DNA of 64,000 bases. It comes from Paramagnetospirillum magneticum AMB-1. Lineage in GTDB: Bacteria; Pseudomonadota; Alphaproteobacteria; Rhodospirillales; Magnetospirillaceae. Of this stretch, positions 53,512 through 62,737 are shown piece by piece. The stretch is taken from the NCBI RefSeq assembly GCF_000009985.1, contig NC_007626.1, forward strand, positions 3,031,943-3,095,942, written 5' to 3'. Made by a program: the position numbers and the translations under genes. Every line of letters starts with the position of its first letter. Positions within the stretch are counted from its first letter, which is position 1. Under the pieces are notes generated by a model that saw only the letters and a program-made list of their open reading frames with translations, ran no database searches and was not told where the DNA came from.

Positions 53512-54797
53512 GCCGCCGCTCCTTCCGCCACCGGCTGCGGCCCCAGCTTGCGCCCGATCATCAGCGACATGGCCGCCGCCACCAGACAGGCCAGCCCCGA
53601 CAGCACGAAGGCCAGCCAGTAATCGCCCAGATCGGTGCGGATCACCCCGGCGGCGAAGGCGGCGGTGGCCGCCCCCAGCTGATGGGCGGCGAAGATCCAG
53701 CCGAACATCACGCCGGCCCGTTCGCGGCCGAAGGCCTGGGTGGTCAGCTTGACGGTGGGCGGCACGGTGGCGATCCAGTCCAGGCCGTAGAACACGGCGA
53801 ACAGCCACAGCCCGAACACGTCGGGACCGAAGGCCAGATCCAGGAAGATCAGCGATAATCCGCGCAGGCCGTAATACCAGAACAGCAGCTTGCGCGAGTC
53901 CCAGCGATCCGACAGCCAGCCCGAGGCGGTGGTGCCGAGGATGTCGAAGATCCCCATGGCGGCCAGCAGCCCGGCCGCCTTGACCTCGGGAATGCCGTGA
54001 TCGAAACAGGCCGAGATCAGGTGGGTGCCGATCAAGCCGTTGGTGGACAGGCCGCAGACGAAGAACGTACCGGCCAGCAGCCAGAAATCCCTGGACCGCA
54101 TGCCGTCCCTCAGGGCCACGATGGCCGCCACCGCCGGATTGCCCGCCCGGATGGCAGGCGGCGGGGCGCTGGTGGCGCCCACCGGCCACAGGCCGAGATC
54201 GGCGGGGCGGTCGCGCATGAACAGCCAGATGACCGGGGCGAAAACCGCCGCAGCGGCGGCGATCAGCAGCACCGCCTCGCGCCAGCCCCAATGCTCCACC
54301 AGCATGGCCATCTGGGGCAGGAAGATCAGCTGTCCCGTGGCGGTGGCCGCCGAGAGCAACCCCATCACCGTGCCGCGATAGGCGTCGAACCAGCGGGTCA
54401 CCACCGTGGCGCCCAGCACCAGGGCGATAGTGCCCGAGCCGCCGCCCACCACGATGCCCCACAGCAGCACCATGTGCCACGGGGTGCGCATCAAGGTGGT
54501 GGCCGCCACGCCCAGCGCCAGGACGGCCAGGGCCAGCGCCATGGTGCGGCGGATGCCGATGCGGTCCATGACGGCGGCCGCGAACGGCGCCATCAGGCCG
54601 TAAAGCACCAGATTGACCGAGACGGCGAACGAGATGGTGGCGCGGCTCCAGCCGAATTCGGCTTCCACCGGCACCATCATCACGCCGGGCGCCGAGCGGA
54701 TGCCCGCCGCCACCAGCAAGGTGACGAAGGTCAGGCCGGCGGCGATCCAACCATAGTGGACGCGGGGCCGACGGGGCTGGCTGGCGGTCTCGGACAT
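53508..54797 (-). CDS. MFS transporter
   Basis: 429 residues with 12 predicted membrane segments. It resembles the oxalate/formate- and monocarboxylate-type MFS group: APFAAAVMDRIGIRRTM near residue 70 is the conserved loop 2-3, and GASTGLW-like features are absent. A GGAGGG ribosome site lies 8 bases before ATG 54797. Divergent from tetR across a palindromic operator. Together with MaoC and the Old Yellow Enzyme it suggests uptake or export and processing of an organic acid or enone; the substrate is not known. Confidence 0.85.
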   Translation of the reverse strand: MSETASQPRRPRVHYGWIAAGLTFVTLLVAAGIRSAPGVMMVPVEAEFGWSRATISFAVSVNLVLYGLMAPFAAAVMDRIGIRRTMALALAVLALGVAATTLMRTPWHMVLLWGIVVGGGSGTIALVLGATVVTRWFDAYRGTVMGLLSAATATGQLIFLPQMAMLVEHWGWREAVLLIAAAAAVFAPVIWLFMRDRPADLGLWPVGATSAPPPAIRAGNPAVAAIVALRDGMRSRDFWLLAGTFFVCGLSTNGLIGTHLISACFDHGIPEVKAAGLLAAMGIFDILGTTASGWLSDRWDSRKLLFWYYGLRGLSLIFLDLAFGPDVFGLWLFAVFYGLDWIATVPPTVKLTTQAFGRERAGVMFGWIFAAHQLGAATAAFAAGVIRTDLGDYWLAFVLSGLACLVAAAMSLMIGRKLGPQPVAEGAAA

Positions 54798-54824
54798 GGG
54801 GCGCCCTCCGAAAATGAGGTAGAC

Positions 54825-54865
54825 AAGTCTGTATCATTTGACTAATACAGACAGGTCTGTATCAT
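54825..54865. promoter_or_regulatory. TetR operator and divergent promoters
   Basis: ATACAGAC-AG-GTCTGTAT (54845-54862) is a perfect 8+8 palindrome. A further GTCTGTAT at 54827-54834 forms a second inverted pair with the first arm. TTGACT (54838) and TATCAT (54860), 16 bases apart, fit a tetR promoter buried in the operator, which argues that translation starts at 54915 rather than at the ATG at 54864. Confidence 0.8.
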
Positions 54866-54914
54866 GTCAACCATCGAAGCTGACGACCAAAGCCCCAACA
54901 GCCGAAGCCATTGC

Positions 54915-55514
54915 ATGACCGAACCCGCCGACAAGCCCTGTGCCCGCGACCGCATCCTGGCCGCCGCCAACGACCTGTTCTATCGCGAAGGCATCCGCGC
55001 CATCGGCATCGACACGGTGATCGAGCGGGCCGGGGTCGCCAAGATGAGCCTGTATCGCGCCTTCCCTTCCAAGGACGACCTGATCGCCGCCTTCCTGGAG
55101 ATGCGCGACAAGATGTACTGGGAGTGGTGGGACGGCGTAATGGCCCGGCATCCCGACGATTCGCGCCGCCAGTTGCGCGCCCTGTTCGAGGCGGTTGCCA
55201 GGCGCACCTCGGGCTCCCAGTACCGGGGCTGTCCCTTCGTCAACATGTCGGTGGAGTTCCCCGATCATGCCCATCCCGGCCGCCTGGTGGTGGCGCGGCA
55301 CATGGAGGAACTGCGCCGCCGCCTGTCCACCCTGGTGGAAGGGCTCGGCCTCGCCCAGCCCAAATCGCTGACCGACCAGTTGATGCTGTTGCTGGAAGGC
55401 GCCTATTCCGCCGGCAACACCATGGGGGCCGACGGCCCCTCGGCTTCGGCCGCCGCCTGCGCCGAAATCATCATCCAAGCCCACCTCTCCTCAACATTGT
55501 CGAGGCCCGCATGA
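54915..55514 (+). CDS. TetR family transcriptional regulator
   Basis: 199 residues. The N-terminal helix-turn-helix is typical: ARDRILAAANDLFYREGIRAIGIDTVIERAGVAKMSLYRAFPSK-type sequence at residues 9-50. The ligand-binding C-terminal part has GCPFVNMSVEFPDHAHPG near 105, which includes a Cys. It probably represses itself and the divergent MFS-MaoC operon through the palindrome at 54845. The TGA overlaps the OYE start, so the reductase is coexpressed. The inducer may be a substrate of the reductase or transporter. Confidence 0.9.
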   Translation: MTEPADKPCARDRILAAANDLFYREGIRAIGIDTVIERAGVAKMSLYRAFPSKDDLIAAFLEMRDKMYWEWWDGVMARHPDDSRRQLRALFEAVARRTSGSQYRGCPFVNMSVEFPDHAHPGRLVVARHMEELRRRLSTLVEGLGLAQPKSLTDQLMLLLEGAYSAGNTMGADGPSASAAACAEIIIQAHLSSTLSRPA

Positions 55515-56626
55515 CCCAACCCCGTCTGTTCCAGCCGCTGTCCCTGCGCGGCTTGACCGTTCCCAACCGCGTCGCCGTCGCTCCCATGTGCCAGTACTCG
55601 GCCGTGGACGGCGTACCGCAGGATTGGCACCTGATGCATTACGGCGCCCTGGCGGCGTCGGGCCCCGGCATGGTGGTGATCGAAGCCACCGGCGTGACGC
55701 CGGAAGGCCGCATCTCGCCCAAATGCCTGGGTCTTTACGACGACGCCACCGAGGCCGGCTTCACCCGGCTGGTCGCCGCCCTGAAAAGCTTCGGCGGCGG
55801 CGGCGCCATCGGCGTGCAACTGGCCCATGCCGGCCGCAAGGGGGGTTCCGCCCCGCCGTGGGAGGGCGGCAAGTTCTCACCCGACGGCTGGCAAACCATC
55901 TCGGCCTCGGCCATCGCCTTCGACGAGGGCTGGCCCGCCCCCAAGGCGGCCACCGCCGAGGACCTGGCCCGGCTGAAGCAGGCCTTCGTCGACGCCGCCC
56001 TGCGCGCCTTGCGCGTCGGCTTCGACTTCATCGAGTTGCACTCGGCCCATGGCTACCTGCTGCACCAATTCCTGTCGCCCCTGTCCAACCGGCGCGAGGA
56101 TGAATATGGCGGCAGCCTGGAAAACCGCATGCGCTTCCCCCTGGAGGTCATCCGGGCGGTGCGCGCCGTCTGGCCCGCCGACAAGGCCCTGGGGCTGCGC
56201 ATCAGCGCCACCGATTGGGTGGAGGGCGGCTGGGACGCCGATCAGGCGGTGGCCTATGCCAAGGCCTTCAAGGAGGCCGGCATCGACTATGTCTGCGTCT
56301 CGTCGGGCGGGCTGGTGTCCTATGCCAAGATCCCCCTCGGCCCCGGCTACCAGATCGACCTGTCGGCCCGCATCCGGCGCGAGGCGGGAATTCCCACCCG
56401 CGCCGTCGGTCTGATCGCCTCGCCGCAACAGGCCGAAGCGGCCCTGGCCGATGGCTCGGCCGACCTGATCGCCCTCGGGCGCGGCTTCCTGGACAATCCC
56501 CGCTGGGTCTGGCATGCCGCCCAGGTCCTGGGGGCCGAGATGGCCTATCCGCCGCAATACCGGGCGGCGGGAACCCGGGCCTGGCCGGGCGCCGCCCTCG
56601 CCCGCCCCAATCTGGCGGCCGAATAA
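55511..56626 (+). CDS. Old Yellow Enzyme family NADH:flavin oxidoreductase (YqjM type)
   Basis: 371 residues, FMN-binding TIM barrel that reduces activated C=C bonds. It has the YqjM-type Cys (C27 in APMCQYSA) that tunes FMN, QLAHAGRKG near residue 100, the H-x-x-H pair in HSAHGYLLHQFLSPLSN near 177 and the FMN phosphate region ALGRGFLDNP near 325. Coupled to tetR by 4 bases. A strong hairpin follows its stop. Likely handles an electrophilic enone or nitro compound. Confidence 0.94.
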   Translation: MTQPRLFQPLSLRGLTVPNRVAVAPMCQYSAVDGVPQDWHLMHYGALAASGPGMVVIEATGVTPEGRISPKCLGLYDDATEAGFTRLVAALKSFGGGGAIGVQLAHAGRKGGSAPPWEGGKFSPDGWQTISASAIAFDEGWPAPKAATAEDLARLKQAFVDAALRALRVGFDFIELHSAHGYLLHQFLSPLSNRREDEYGGSLENRMRFPLEVIRAVRAVWPADKALGLRISATDWVEGGWDADQAVAYAKAFKEAGIDYVCVSSGGLVSYAKIPLGPGYQIDLSARIRREAGIPTRAVGLIASPQQAEAALADGSADLIALGRGFLDNPRWVWHAAQVLGAEMAYPPQYRAAGTRAWPGAALARPNLAAE

Positions 56627-56631
56627 GAGAA

Positions 56632-56661
56632 GGGCCCGTTCAGCGTCGGCTGAACGGGCCC
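56632..56661. terminator. bidirectional terminator
   Basis: Perfect 13-bp stem GGGCCCGTTCAGC/GCTGAACGGGCCC with loop GTCG, between the convergent OYE gene and dctA. Confidence 0.8.
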
Positions 56662-56688
56662 AGCTTCGTCCTGGAGAGGGGGGACAGC

Positions 56689-57935
56689 CTAGCCCAGGAC
56701 TTCCTTCATCTTCTCGTGGTCCAGTTCCTTCTCCCACTTGGAGACCACCACGGCGGCGACGCCGTTGCCCACGAAATTGGTCAGGGCCCGCGCCTCGGAC
56801 ATGAAGCGGTCGATGCCCAGGATCAGCGCCAGACCGGCGACGGGCACGCTGGGGACCACCGCCAGGGTGGCGGCCAGGGTGATGAAGCCGGCGCCGGTGA
56901 CGCCCGACGCGCCCTTGGAGGTCAGCATGGCCACGCCGAGCAGGGTGATCTGCTGGGTGAAGGTCAGCTCGATGTCCAGCGCCTGGGCCACGAACAGGGC
57001 CGCCATGGTCAGGTAGATGTTGGTGCCGTCCAGGTTGAAGGAATACCCCGACGGAACTACCAGGCCGACCACCGACTTGGAGCAGCCCATGGCCTCCAGC
57101 TTGCGCATCAGGGGCACCAGGGCGGATTCCGAGGACGAGGTGCCGAGAACGGTCAGCAACTCTTCCTTGATGTAAGCGATGAACTTGAAAATGTTGAAGC
57201 CGACTAGCAGGGCGATGGTGCCCAGCACGACCACCACGAACAGGAAGCAGGTCAGGTAGAAGCTGCCCATCAGCGCCGCCAGCGGCTTCAGCGCGGCCAC
57301 GCCGTACTTGCCGATGGTAAAGGCCATGGCGCCGCCGGCGCCCAGGGGGGCGACCTTCATGATGGTGTTCATCATGGCGAAGAAGATGTGCGAGCATTCC
57401 TCGATGAACATGTGCACGCCCTGACCGGCCCGGCCCATATGGGTCATGGCATAGCCGAACAGGATGGCCACCAGCAGCACCTGCAGCAGATCGCCGCCGC
57501 CGGTGAAGGCATCCACCAGGGTCTTGGGGATGATGTGCAGGATGAAGTCCACGGTGCTCTGCTCGGTGGCGGCCTTGGCGTATTTGCCACCGCCTTGGCG
57601 TCCAGCGCGGCGGGGTCGGCGTGGAAGCCGTCGCCGGGGCGCAGCACGGTCATGACGATCAGGCCGATGACCAGGGCGAAGGTGGAGACCACCTCGAAAT
57701 ACAGCAGCGCCTTGCCGCCCACCCGGCCGACCTTCTTCATGTCGCCGGCGCCGGCGATGCCCAGCACCACGGTGCAGAAGATCACCGGGCTGATCAGCAT
57801 CTTGACCAGGGCGATGAACCCGTCGCCCAGGGGCTTCAGGCTGACGCCCACGTCCGGATAGAAGAAGCCGAGGGTACCGCCGGCGAAGATGGCGAGCAGA
57901 ACCCAAAAATAGAGGTGACTGGTCAGACGCTTCAT
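56689..57935 (-). pseudogene. dctA: C4-dicarboxylate transporter DctA, frameshifted
   Basis: Proton/sodium-coupled dicarboxylate symporter of the DAACS family. The N-terminal part (MKRLTSHLYFWVLLAIFAGG to PAALDAKAV, from 57935) and the C-terminal part (KYAKAATEQSTVDFILHIIPKTLVDAF to the end, including GYSFNLDGTNIYLTMA) lie in different frames. The frames join at about 57586-57590. Restoring one G in the GTGG run (minus strand) would give a continuous protein of 415 residues. All core motifs are otherwise intact and the rest is not degraded, so this is a recent mutation, a sequencing error or, less likely, programmed frameshifting. As read, only a truncated product would form. Confidence 0.85.
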
Positions 57936-58119
57936 CGGCTTGTTCCTCGATGGGGTATGATTATTTCCCGCTTCCTACCCGTTCGGGCGAGCGCCTGTCG
58001 ATTGCGGATATCCGATGGTCGGCGGCAAAGGCGCAGGGGGCCTTGAGAATTTTTCAGTTGCCCCCAGCCCCGGCACCGGTTTTCCATGGGGAATTCCGCT
58101 GACATCAAGGACTCATGCC

Positions 58120-59355
58120 GTGCCCTCTTCCGCCCCGCCTGCCGCGTCCGCCTTGTTGCGACGGGTGGTCCTGCCCTTCGCGGCGGGGTATTTCCTGTCC
58201 TATCTCTACCGGACGGTGAATGCGGTGCTGGCCCCCGAGATCGGGCGCGCCATCCATCTGGACGGGTCCGACATCGGCTTGATGACCGGAATCTATTTCA
58301 TGACCTTCGCGGCGGCGCAGCTTCCCCTGGGCATCCTGCTCGACCGCTTCGGCCCCCGGCGGGTGGAGAGCCTTCTCCTCTGCTTCGCCGCCGCCGGAGC
58401 CTTCGCCTTCTCGCTGGCCGACTCCGTGCCGGCCCTGGTGGTGGGGCGCGCCCTGGTGGGGTTCGGCGTATCGTCCTGCCTGATGGCGGCGCTGAAGGCC
58501 AATGTCCAATTCTTTCCGCCCCAGCGCATTCCCCTGATGAACGGCATCATCCTGGGGGCCGGGGGCCTGGGTGCCATCGCCGCCACCGCCCCGGTCCAGG
58601 CCGCCTTGCACCTGACCGACTGGCGCGGCGTCTATGCCGGGGTGGCCCTTCTCACCCTGGCGGCGGCCAGCTTCCTGTGGCTGACCGTGCCGGACCGCCC
58701 CCAGGCCGCCGGCGCCGGAGGATTGCGGGTCCAGATCGCCGAAGTGGCTGAAATCTACCGCGACCCCGGCTTCTGGCGGGTCGCCCCCGCCACCATGCTG
58801 TCCATGGGCAGCTTCATGTCCATCCAGGGCCTGTGGGCCGGTCCCTGGCTGCGCGATGTCGCGGGCTTCACCCCCGACCAGTCGGCCACCGGCCTGACCG
58901 TCATGGCGGCGGCCATGGCGCTGGGCTACCTCTCGGTGGGCGCCATGGCCGAGCGGCTGGAGAAGCTGGGCGTTCCCGCCATCACCCAAGGCGCCGTCGG
59001 CATGGCCCTGCATGTGCTGGCCCTGGGCGCCATGGCCGCCGGCTGGAGCGCCGCGCCCCTGACCCTGGCGGCGTTCTATGGGCTGACCGGCACGGCCTGT
59101 TCCATCAACTACGCGGTGCTGACCCGGCGCTTTCCCCTGCGGCTGGCGGGACGGGTCAATACCAGCCTCAACCTGACCATCTTCGTGGCTGCCTTCATCA
59201 TCCAATGGGGATTGGGCGCCATGATCGGCCTGTGGGACAAGGTGGACGGCCGCTGGCCGCCCATGGCCTGGGCGGTGGGTCTGGGCGTGCCCACCGGGCT
59301 GACCCTGCTGGCCCTGCTCTGGCAAGTCCCGGCCTGCCGGGCGGAAAAGCCCTGA
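58120..59355 (+). CDS. MFS transporter
   Basis: 411 residues with about 12 membrane segments. The loop 2-3 motif is GILLDRFGPRRVES near residue 72, and YLYRTVNAVLAPEIGR near 25 is typical of the nitrate/phosphoglycerate-like MFS group. GTG at 58120 is chosen because AAGGA lies 8 bases upstream; a longer frame upstream lacks MFS sequence. It is followed without a gap by the TolA-like gene. Substrate unknown. Confidence 0.85.
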   Translation: MPSSAPPAASALLRRVVLPFAAGYFLSYLYRTVNAVLAPEIGRAIHLDGSDIGLMTGIYFMTFAAAQLPLGILLDRFGPRRVESLLLCFAAAGAFAFSLADSVPALVVGRALVGFGVSSCLMAALKANVQFFPPQRIPLMNGIILGAGGLGAIAATAPVQAALHLTDWRGVYAGVALLTLAAASFLWLTVPDRPQAAGAGGLRVQIAEVAEIYRDPGFWRVAPATMLSMGSFMSIQGLWAGPWLRDVAGFTPDQSATGLTVMAAAMALGYLSVGAMAERLEKLGVPAITQGAVGMALHVLALGAMAAGWSAAPLTLAAFYGLTGTACSINYAVLTRRFPLRLAGRVNTSLNLTIFVAAFIIQWGLGAMIGLWDKVDGRWPPMAWAVGLGVPTGLTLLALLWQVPACRAEKP

Positions 59356-60122
59356 TGCAAGCCATGACCCTCGACCGGCGGCAGATGGCCGCCCTTGGCC
59401 TTTCGGCGCTGCTGCACCTGCTGGTCACCCTGGCGCTGGAGGTCAACGACCTGTCGGCCCTGCTGCCCGAGCGGACCGAGCGGACCATGGAGGTGGAGGT
59501 GGTGCCCGAGCCGCCCAAGCCCGCCCCCGAACCGCCCAAGCCCGCGCCCGAGCCGCCGCCCGCCCCCGTCGCCGCGCCCCAGCCGCCGCCCGAGCCGCCC
59601 AAGGCCCTGCCGACGCCCCTGCCGCCCCTGCCGGTGCAGCGCCCGCAATTGCAGGCCGCGCCCCACGCGGAAACCTCCAAGGCGCCGCAAGCCTCGACCC
59701 GGCCCGAGCCCGCCAAGCCAGCGGGACAATCCCCGACCCTGTCCTCGGACAGCGGCAATTTCAGCCGCGCCGCGCCGGCGGCCGGCGATCTGGCCCAAAG
59801 CACCCAGGACAAGATCCTGGCCCAGGTGCTGCGCATGTGGCACTTCAACGCCGGGGCGTTGCGGGGCACCGACACCATCTTGTCCGCGACCCTGATCGTC
59901 AACCGCGACGGCACCTTGTCGGGTCCCATGAACAAGGATGCGCCGTGGAATCCCGATTCGGTGATCCGGGGCTATTCCTCGCTGCCGGACGGCACCAACA
60001 AGCGCATGCTGGAGACTTTCCTGCTGGCGCTACGCATGGCCCAGCCGCTGCAGATGCCGCCCGACGACGGCAAGCCCTGGCCCCGGCGCATGCTGCTGCG
60101 CTTCAAGCCTGGCGATCTGTAA
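59355..60122 (+). CDS. TolA/TonB-like proline-rich protein
   Basis: 255 residues with an N-terminal membrane anchor (MAALGLSALLHLLVTLALEV), a long Pro/Glu/Ala-rich spacer (residues 45-110, PEPPKPAPEPP-type repeats) and a C-terminal globular part of about 100 residues containing LSATLIVNRDGTL, as in TolA/TonB C-terminal folds. Such proteins link inner and outer membranes. It is not beside tolQR or exbBD, so the partner is unclear. The ATG shares a base with the MFS stop; its 3' end overlaps the convergent kinase by 20 bp. Confidence 0.7.
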   Translation: MQAMTLDRRQMAALGLSALLHLLVTLALEVNDLSALLPERTERTMEVEVVPEPPKPAPEPPKPAPEPPPAPVAAPQPPPEPPKALPTPLPPLPVQRPQLQAAPHAETSKAPQASTRPEPAKPAGQSPTLSSDSGNFSRAAPAAGDLAQSTQDKILAQVLRMWHFNAGALRGTDTILSATLIVNRDGTLSGPMNKDAPWNPDSVIRGYSSLPDGTNKRMLETFLLALRMAQPLQMPPDDGKPWPRRMLLRFKPGDL

Positions 60123-61485
60123 CAGGAAATTCCAGCCGCACCACCAGACCGGGCTGGTTGTCCTCCAGGGACAGGCGGGCGGAGTGCAGGCGGGCCACCG
60201 CCTGAACCAGCGACAGCCCCAGGCCGTTGCCCGGCGTCGAGCGGGTGGCGTCCAGGCGGACGAAACGCTCCAGCACCGCTTCGCGGGATTCCTCGGGAAT
60301 GCCCGGACCGCTGTCGGCCACCGACACCGCCACGCTGGACGGGCCGCCCTCGACGGTGACCGAGACCTCTCCCCCGGCAGGGGTGTACTTCACGGCATTG
60401 TCCACCAGATTGGCCAGGGCCTGGAACAGCAGATGGCGATCGACCTTGAGGGTCAGGCCGCCATCGGCCCTGCAGTGCAGTTGCAAGCCCTTCTCCTCGG
60501 CCAGGGGCTCGTAAAGCTCGGCCACGTCGCCGGCCAGGGTGGCGGGGTCGATGACCTCGAAACGGTCCAGCCGCGCCGCCGCCTCGGCGTGCGAGATGGT
60601 CAGGATGGCGTTGAAGGTGGCCAGCAGATGGTCGGCATCGGCCAGGGTCTCTTCCAGGGTGCGGCGATAGCCCTCGCAATCGGGGGCGCCCAGCAGCACA
60701 AGATCGATGCGCGAGCGCAGCCGGTTCAGGGGCGTGCGCAGGTCATGGGCGATATTGTCGGAGACGGTGCGGATGCCTTCCAGCAGGCGCTCCAGCTCGT
60801 CCATCATCTCGTTGAAGCTGTCGGCCAGGGAGTCGAACTCGTCGTCGGTGCCGGAAAGCTGCATGCGCTGGCTCATGTCGCCGCCGAAGATGCGGCGCGC
60901 CGTGCGGCTCATTTCCTCCACCCGCTGCAGCAGGTGGCGGCTGGTGAAATAGCCGCCGACCACGCCCAGCAGGATGGTCAGGGCCAGACCCCAGCCCAGG
61001 GCGCGGTTGATGGCCGACTTCACCCGCTTGGCATCGGCCAGGGAGCGGCCCACCAGCAGGCGGTAGCCGTCGGCCAGCTCGTAGACCTGGGCCAGCACCT
61101 CGACCCCCGGCCCGACGCTGCCCAGCTGCAGCAGGCGGAACCGCACCCAGCCCACCTGGCTGGACACCTCGGCGGGCCAGGACTTGATGTTGCCGGCCAG
61201 GATGTGGCCGGAATGGCCCATCAGCAGATAGGTATTGCGGCCCTCCACGTCCTGGCGCATGCGGCTGCCGATGATCTCGGCCAGGCCGCCCAATTCACGC
61301 GAATGATAGACCTCGGACAGGCCGGTGGCCTCGGCCTCCACCGTTTCCTGCACCTGCCATTCGATGAACATGGAGGTGCTCCACGACACCAGCGCCAGCA
61401 GCGCGATGGCGGAGACGGTGAAAATGCCGAGATAGCTCAGCGCCAGCCGGAAGGTGGTGGTGCGAAGGAGGCTAGCGGGCCGCAC
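60103..61485 (-). CDS. sensor histidine kinase (EnvZ/QseC type)
   Basis: 460 residues: TM1 near residues 12-35, a periplasmic domain of about 125 residues, TM2 near 163-185, then HAMP (SRHLLQRVEEMSRTARRI). The HisKA domain has H247 in NIAHDLRTPLNRLRSR, and the HATPase has NLVDNAVKYTPAGG, DSGPGIP and GNGLGLSLV. Partner of the adjacent OmpR-type regulator, whose gene overlaps it by 14 bp upstream. The signal is unknown. Confidence 0.94.
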   Translation of the reverse strand: MRPASLLRTTTFRLALSYLGIFTVSAIALLALVSWSTSMFIEWQVQETVEAEATGLSEVYHSRELGGLAEIIGSRMRQDVEGRNTYLLMGHSGHILAGNIKSWPAEVSSQVGWVRFRLLQLGSVGPGVEVLAQVYELADGYRLLVGRSLADAKRVKSAINRALGWGLALTILLGVVGGYFTSRHLLQRVEEMSRTARRIFGGDMSQRMQLSGTDDEFDSLADSFNEMMDELERLLEGIRTVSDNIAHDLRTPLNRLRSRIDLVLLGAPDCEGYRRTLEETLADADHLLATFNAILTISHAEAAARLDRFEVIDPATLAGDVAELYEPLAEEKGLQLHCRADGGLTLKVDRHLLFQALANLVDNAVKYTPAGGEVSVTVEGGPSSVAVSVADSGPGIPEESREAVLERFVRLDATRSTPGNGLGLSLVQAVARLHSARLSLEDNQPGLVVRLEFPVTDRQA

Positions 61486-62149
61486 GAAGGGTGTATCCGG
61501 CGCCGCGAACCGTATGGATCAGCGGCAGTTCGAAATCCTTGTCCACCTTCTGGCGCAACCGGCTGATATGCACGTCGATCAGATTGGTCTGCGGGTCGAA
61601 ATGGTATTCCCAGACATTCTCCAGCAGCATGGTGCGGGTCACCACCTGGCCGCCATGGCGCATGAGGTATTCCAGCAGGCGGAATTCGCGCGGCTGCAGG
61701 TCGATCTCCTGGCCGCCCCGGGTCACGGTGCGGGCCAGCAGATCCATCTCCAGGTCCTCGACCTTGAGGCGGGTCTCGGGCTGGGTGCTGGACACCCGGC
61801 GCGACAGGGCCTCGATGCGGGCCAGCAATTCGGCGAAGGCATAGGGCTTGACCAGATAATCGTCGCCGCCCGCCTTCAGGCCGCGCACCCGGTCGTCCAC
61901 CTTGCCCAGGGCGGACAGCACCAGCACCGGCGTGGTGTTGCCGGCGGCGCGCAGCGCCTGGATGATGGCCAGCCCGTCCAGGCCGGGCAGCATGCGGTCG
62001 ATAATCATGGCGTCCCAGCGCTCGGAGGTGGCCAGGAACAGCCCGTCGGTCCCGGTGGCGGCGTGATCGACCACATGCCCGGCCTCGCGCAGGCCCTTGG
62101 CCATGTAGGCCGCCGCTTCACTGTCGTCCTCGATCAGAAGGATGCGCAT
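61472..62149 (-). CDS. OmpR/PhoB family response regulator
   Basis: 225 residues. The receiver domain begins MRILLIEDDSEAA, with phosphoacceptor D51 in MIIDRMLPG and Lys in YLVKPYAF. The C-terminal winged helix has LQPREFRLLEYLMRHGGQVV and NLIDVHISRLRQKVD. It forms the two-component system with the histidine kinase downstream. ATG 62149 gives the standard start; the 5' flank contains a terminator-like hairpin about 55 bp upstream. Confidence 0.95.
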   Translation of the reverse strand: MRILLIEDDSEAAAYMAKGLREAGHVVDHAATGTDGLFLATSERWDAMIIDRMLPGLDGLAIIQALRAAGNTTPVLVLSALGKVDDRVRGLKAGGDDYLVKPYAFAELLARIEALSRRVSSTQPETRLKVEDLEMDLLARTVTRGGQEIDLQPREFRLLEYLMRHGGQVVTRTMLLENVWEYHFDPQTNLIDVHISRLRQKVDKDFELPLIHTVRGAGYTLRAAR

Positions 62150-62737
62150 CGTGTCCGATAACCTAAGTTGTGCCGGGGACCATACAAGCAACGTCCCTCA
62201 CGGAAAAGCCCCCGCGCCAGGGGGGACGACGCGGGGGCCTTTTTCCGGTGTCCGGCAACGGGGGGACGCTGCCGGTCGTTCGACGGAGCCACTCGGGGGG
62301 GAAAGTGGCTCGCCGGTCGGCGGGGAGTTCGGTTTCCGCCGGAGTTTGAGAGGCTTTTGGCGAGGAGCGCAAACTTGCCGCCAACCGCTTCTCCAACACT
62401 ATGAGGCGGATCATGGCAGGCGCGAGGTTACCGCAGCATTTCACCGCGATTAACCTTTGGTAATAATCACAGACATCATTCACCGCGCTCATGCCTGCCA
62501 TGAGCAATGCTTTGTTTTAACACGACAAAGCTCCGTTGACGCCGAACGAATCCACCCTACATCGAATCCCAGGGGAAGGTGTTCCGAGCGAAGCCTTCCC
62601 GGCGCGTGCCGCGTCGCGGGCGCGGGTGGAAGCCGGATTCCGGCGGGTCATGGCGCGATGCCGGTCATCGGCGGCGTTTCTTCCCACCCTGGCGGCGCGA
62701 CCTGAGCGGGCGCGCAAGCTACCCACGGAGGATGGCC
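62150..62737. other. gene-free stretch between response regulator and hsp20
   Basis: 588 bp with no convincing coding sequence. It holds a strong hairpin (62202-62246), the inverted repeat GAGCCACT/AGTGGCTC (62285-62310), CGGCGG/CCGCCG near 62318-62340, an AT-rich part at 62455-62520, and a possible -35 TTGACG near 62536 ahead of hsp20. The hairpin has no known upstream gene on either strand, which makes a small RNA possible. Otherwise unexplained. Confidence 0.5.
62202..62246. terminator. terminator-like hairpin
   Basis: Stem GCCCCCGCG/CGCGGGGGC extended by GGAAAA/TTTTTCC with a 13-base loop. T-rich on both strands, so it can work in either direction. It sits in the 5' flank of the response regulator gene rather than after an obvious gene. 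Confidence 0.65.

Noticed and set aside
54864..54914. Upstream ATG of tetR as start codon
   Set aside because: It lies within the predicted -10 and directly behind the operator, leaving no ribosome site; the start at 54915 gives a normal TetR N terminus.
62163..62507. 114-codon minus-strand frame before the response regulator
   Set aside because: It runs through a strong hairpin, has no ribosome site and its C terminus looks like random high-GC translation.
62540..62737. ROSE or FourU RNA thermometer before hsp20
   Set aside because: No UYGCU or UUUU stretch able to pair with the ribosome site was seen.
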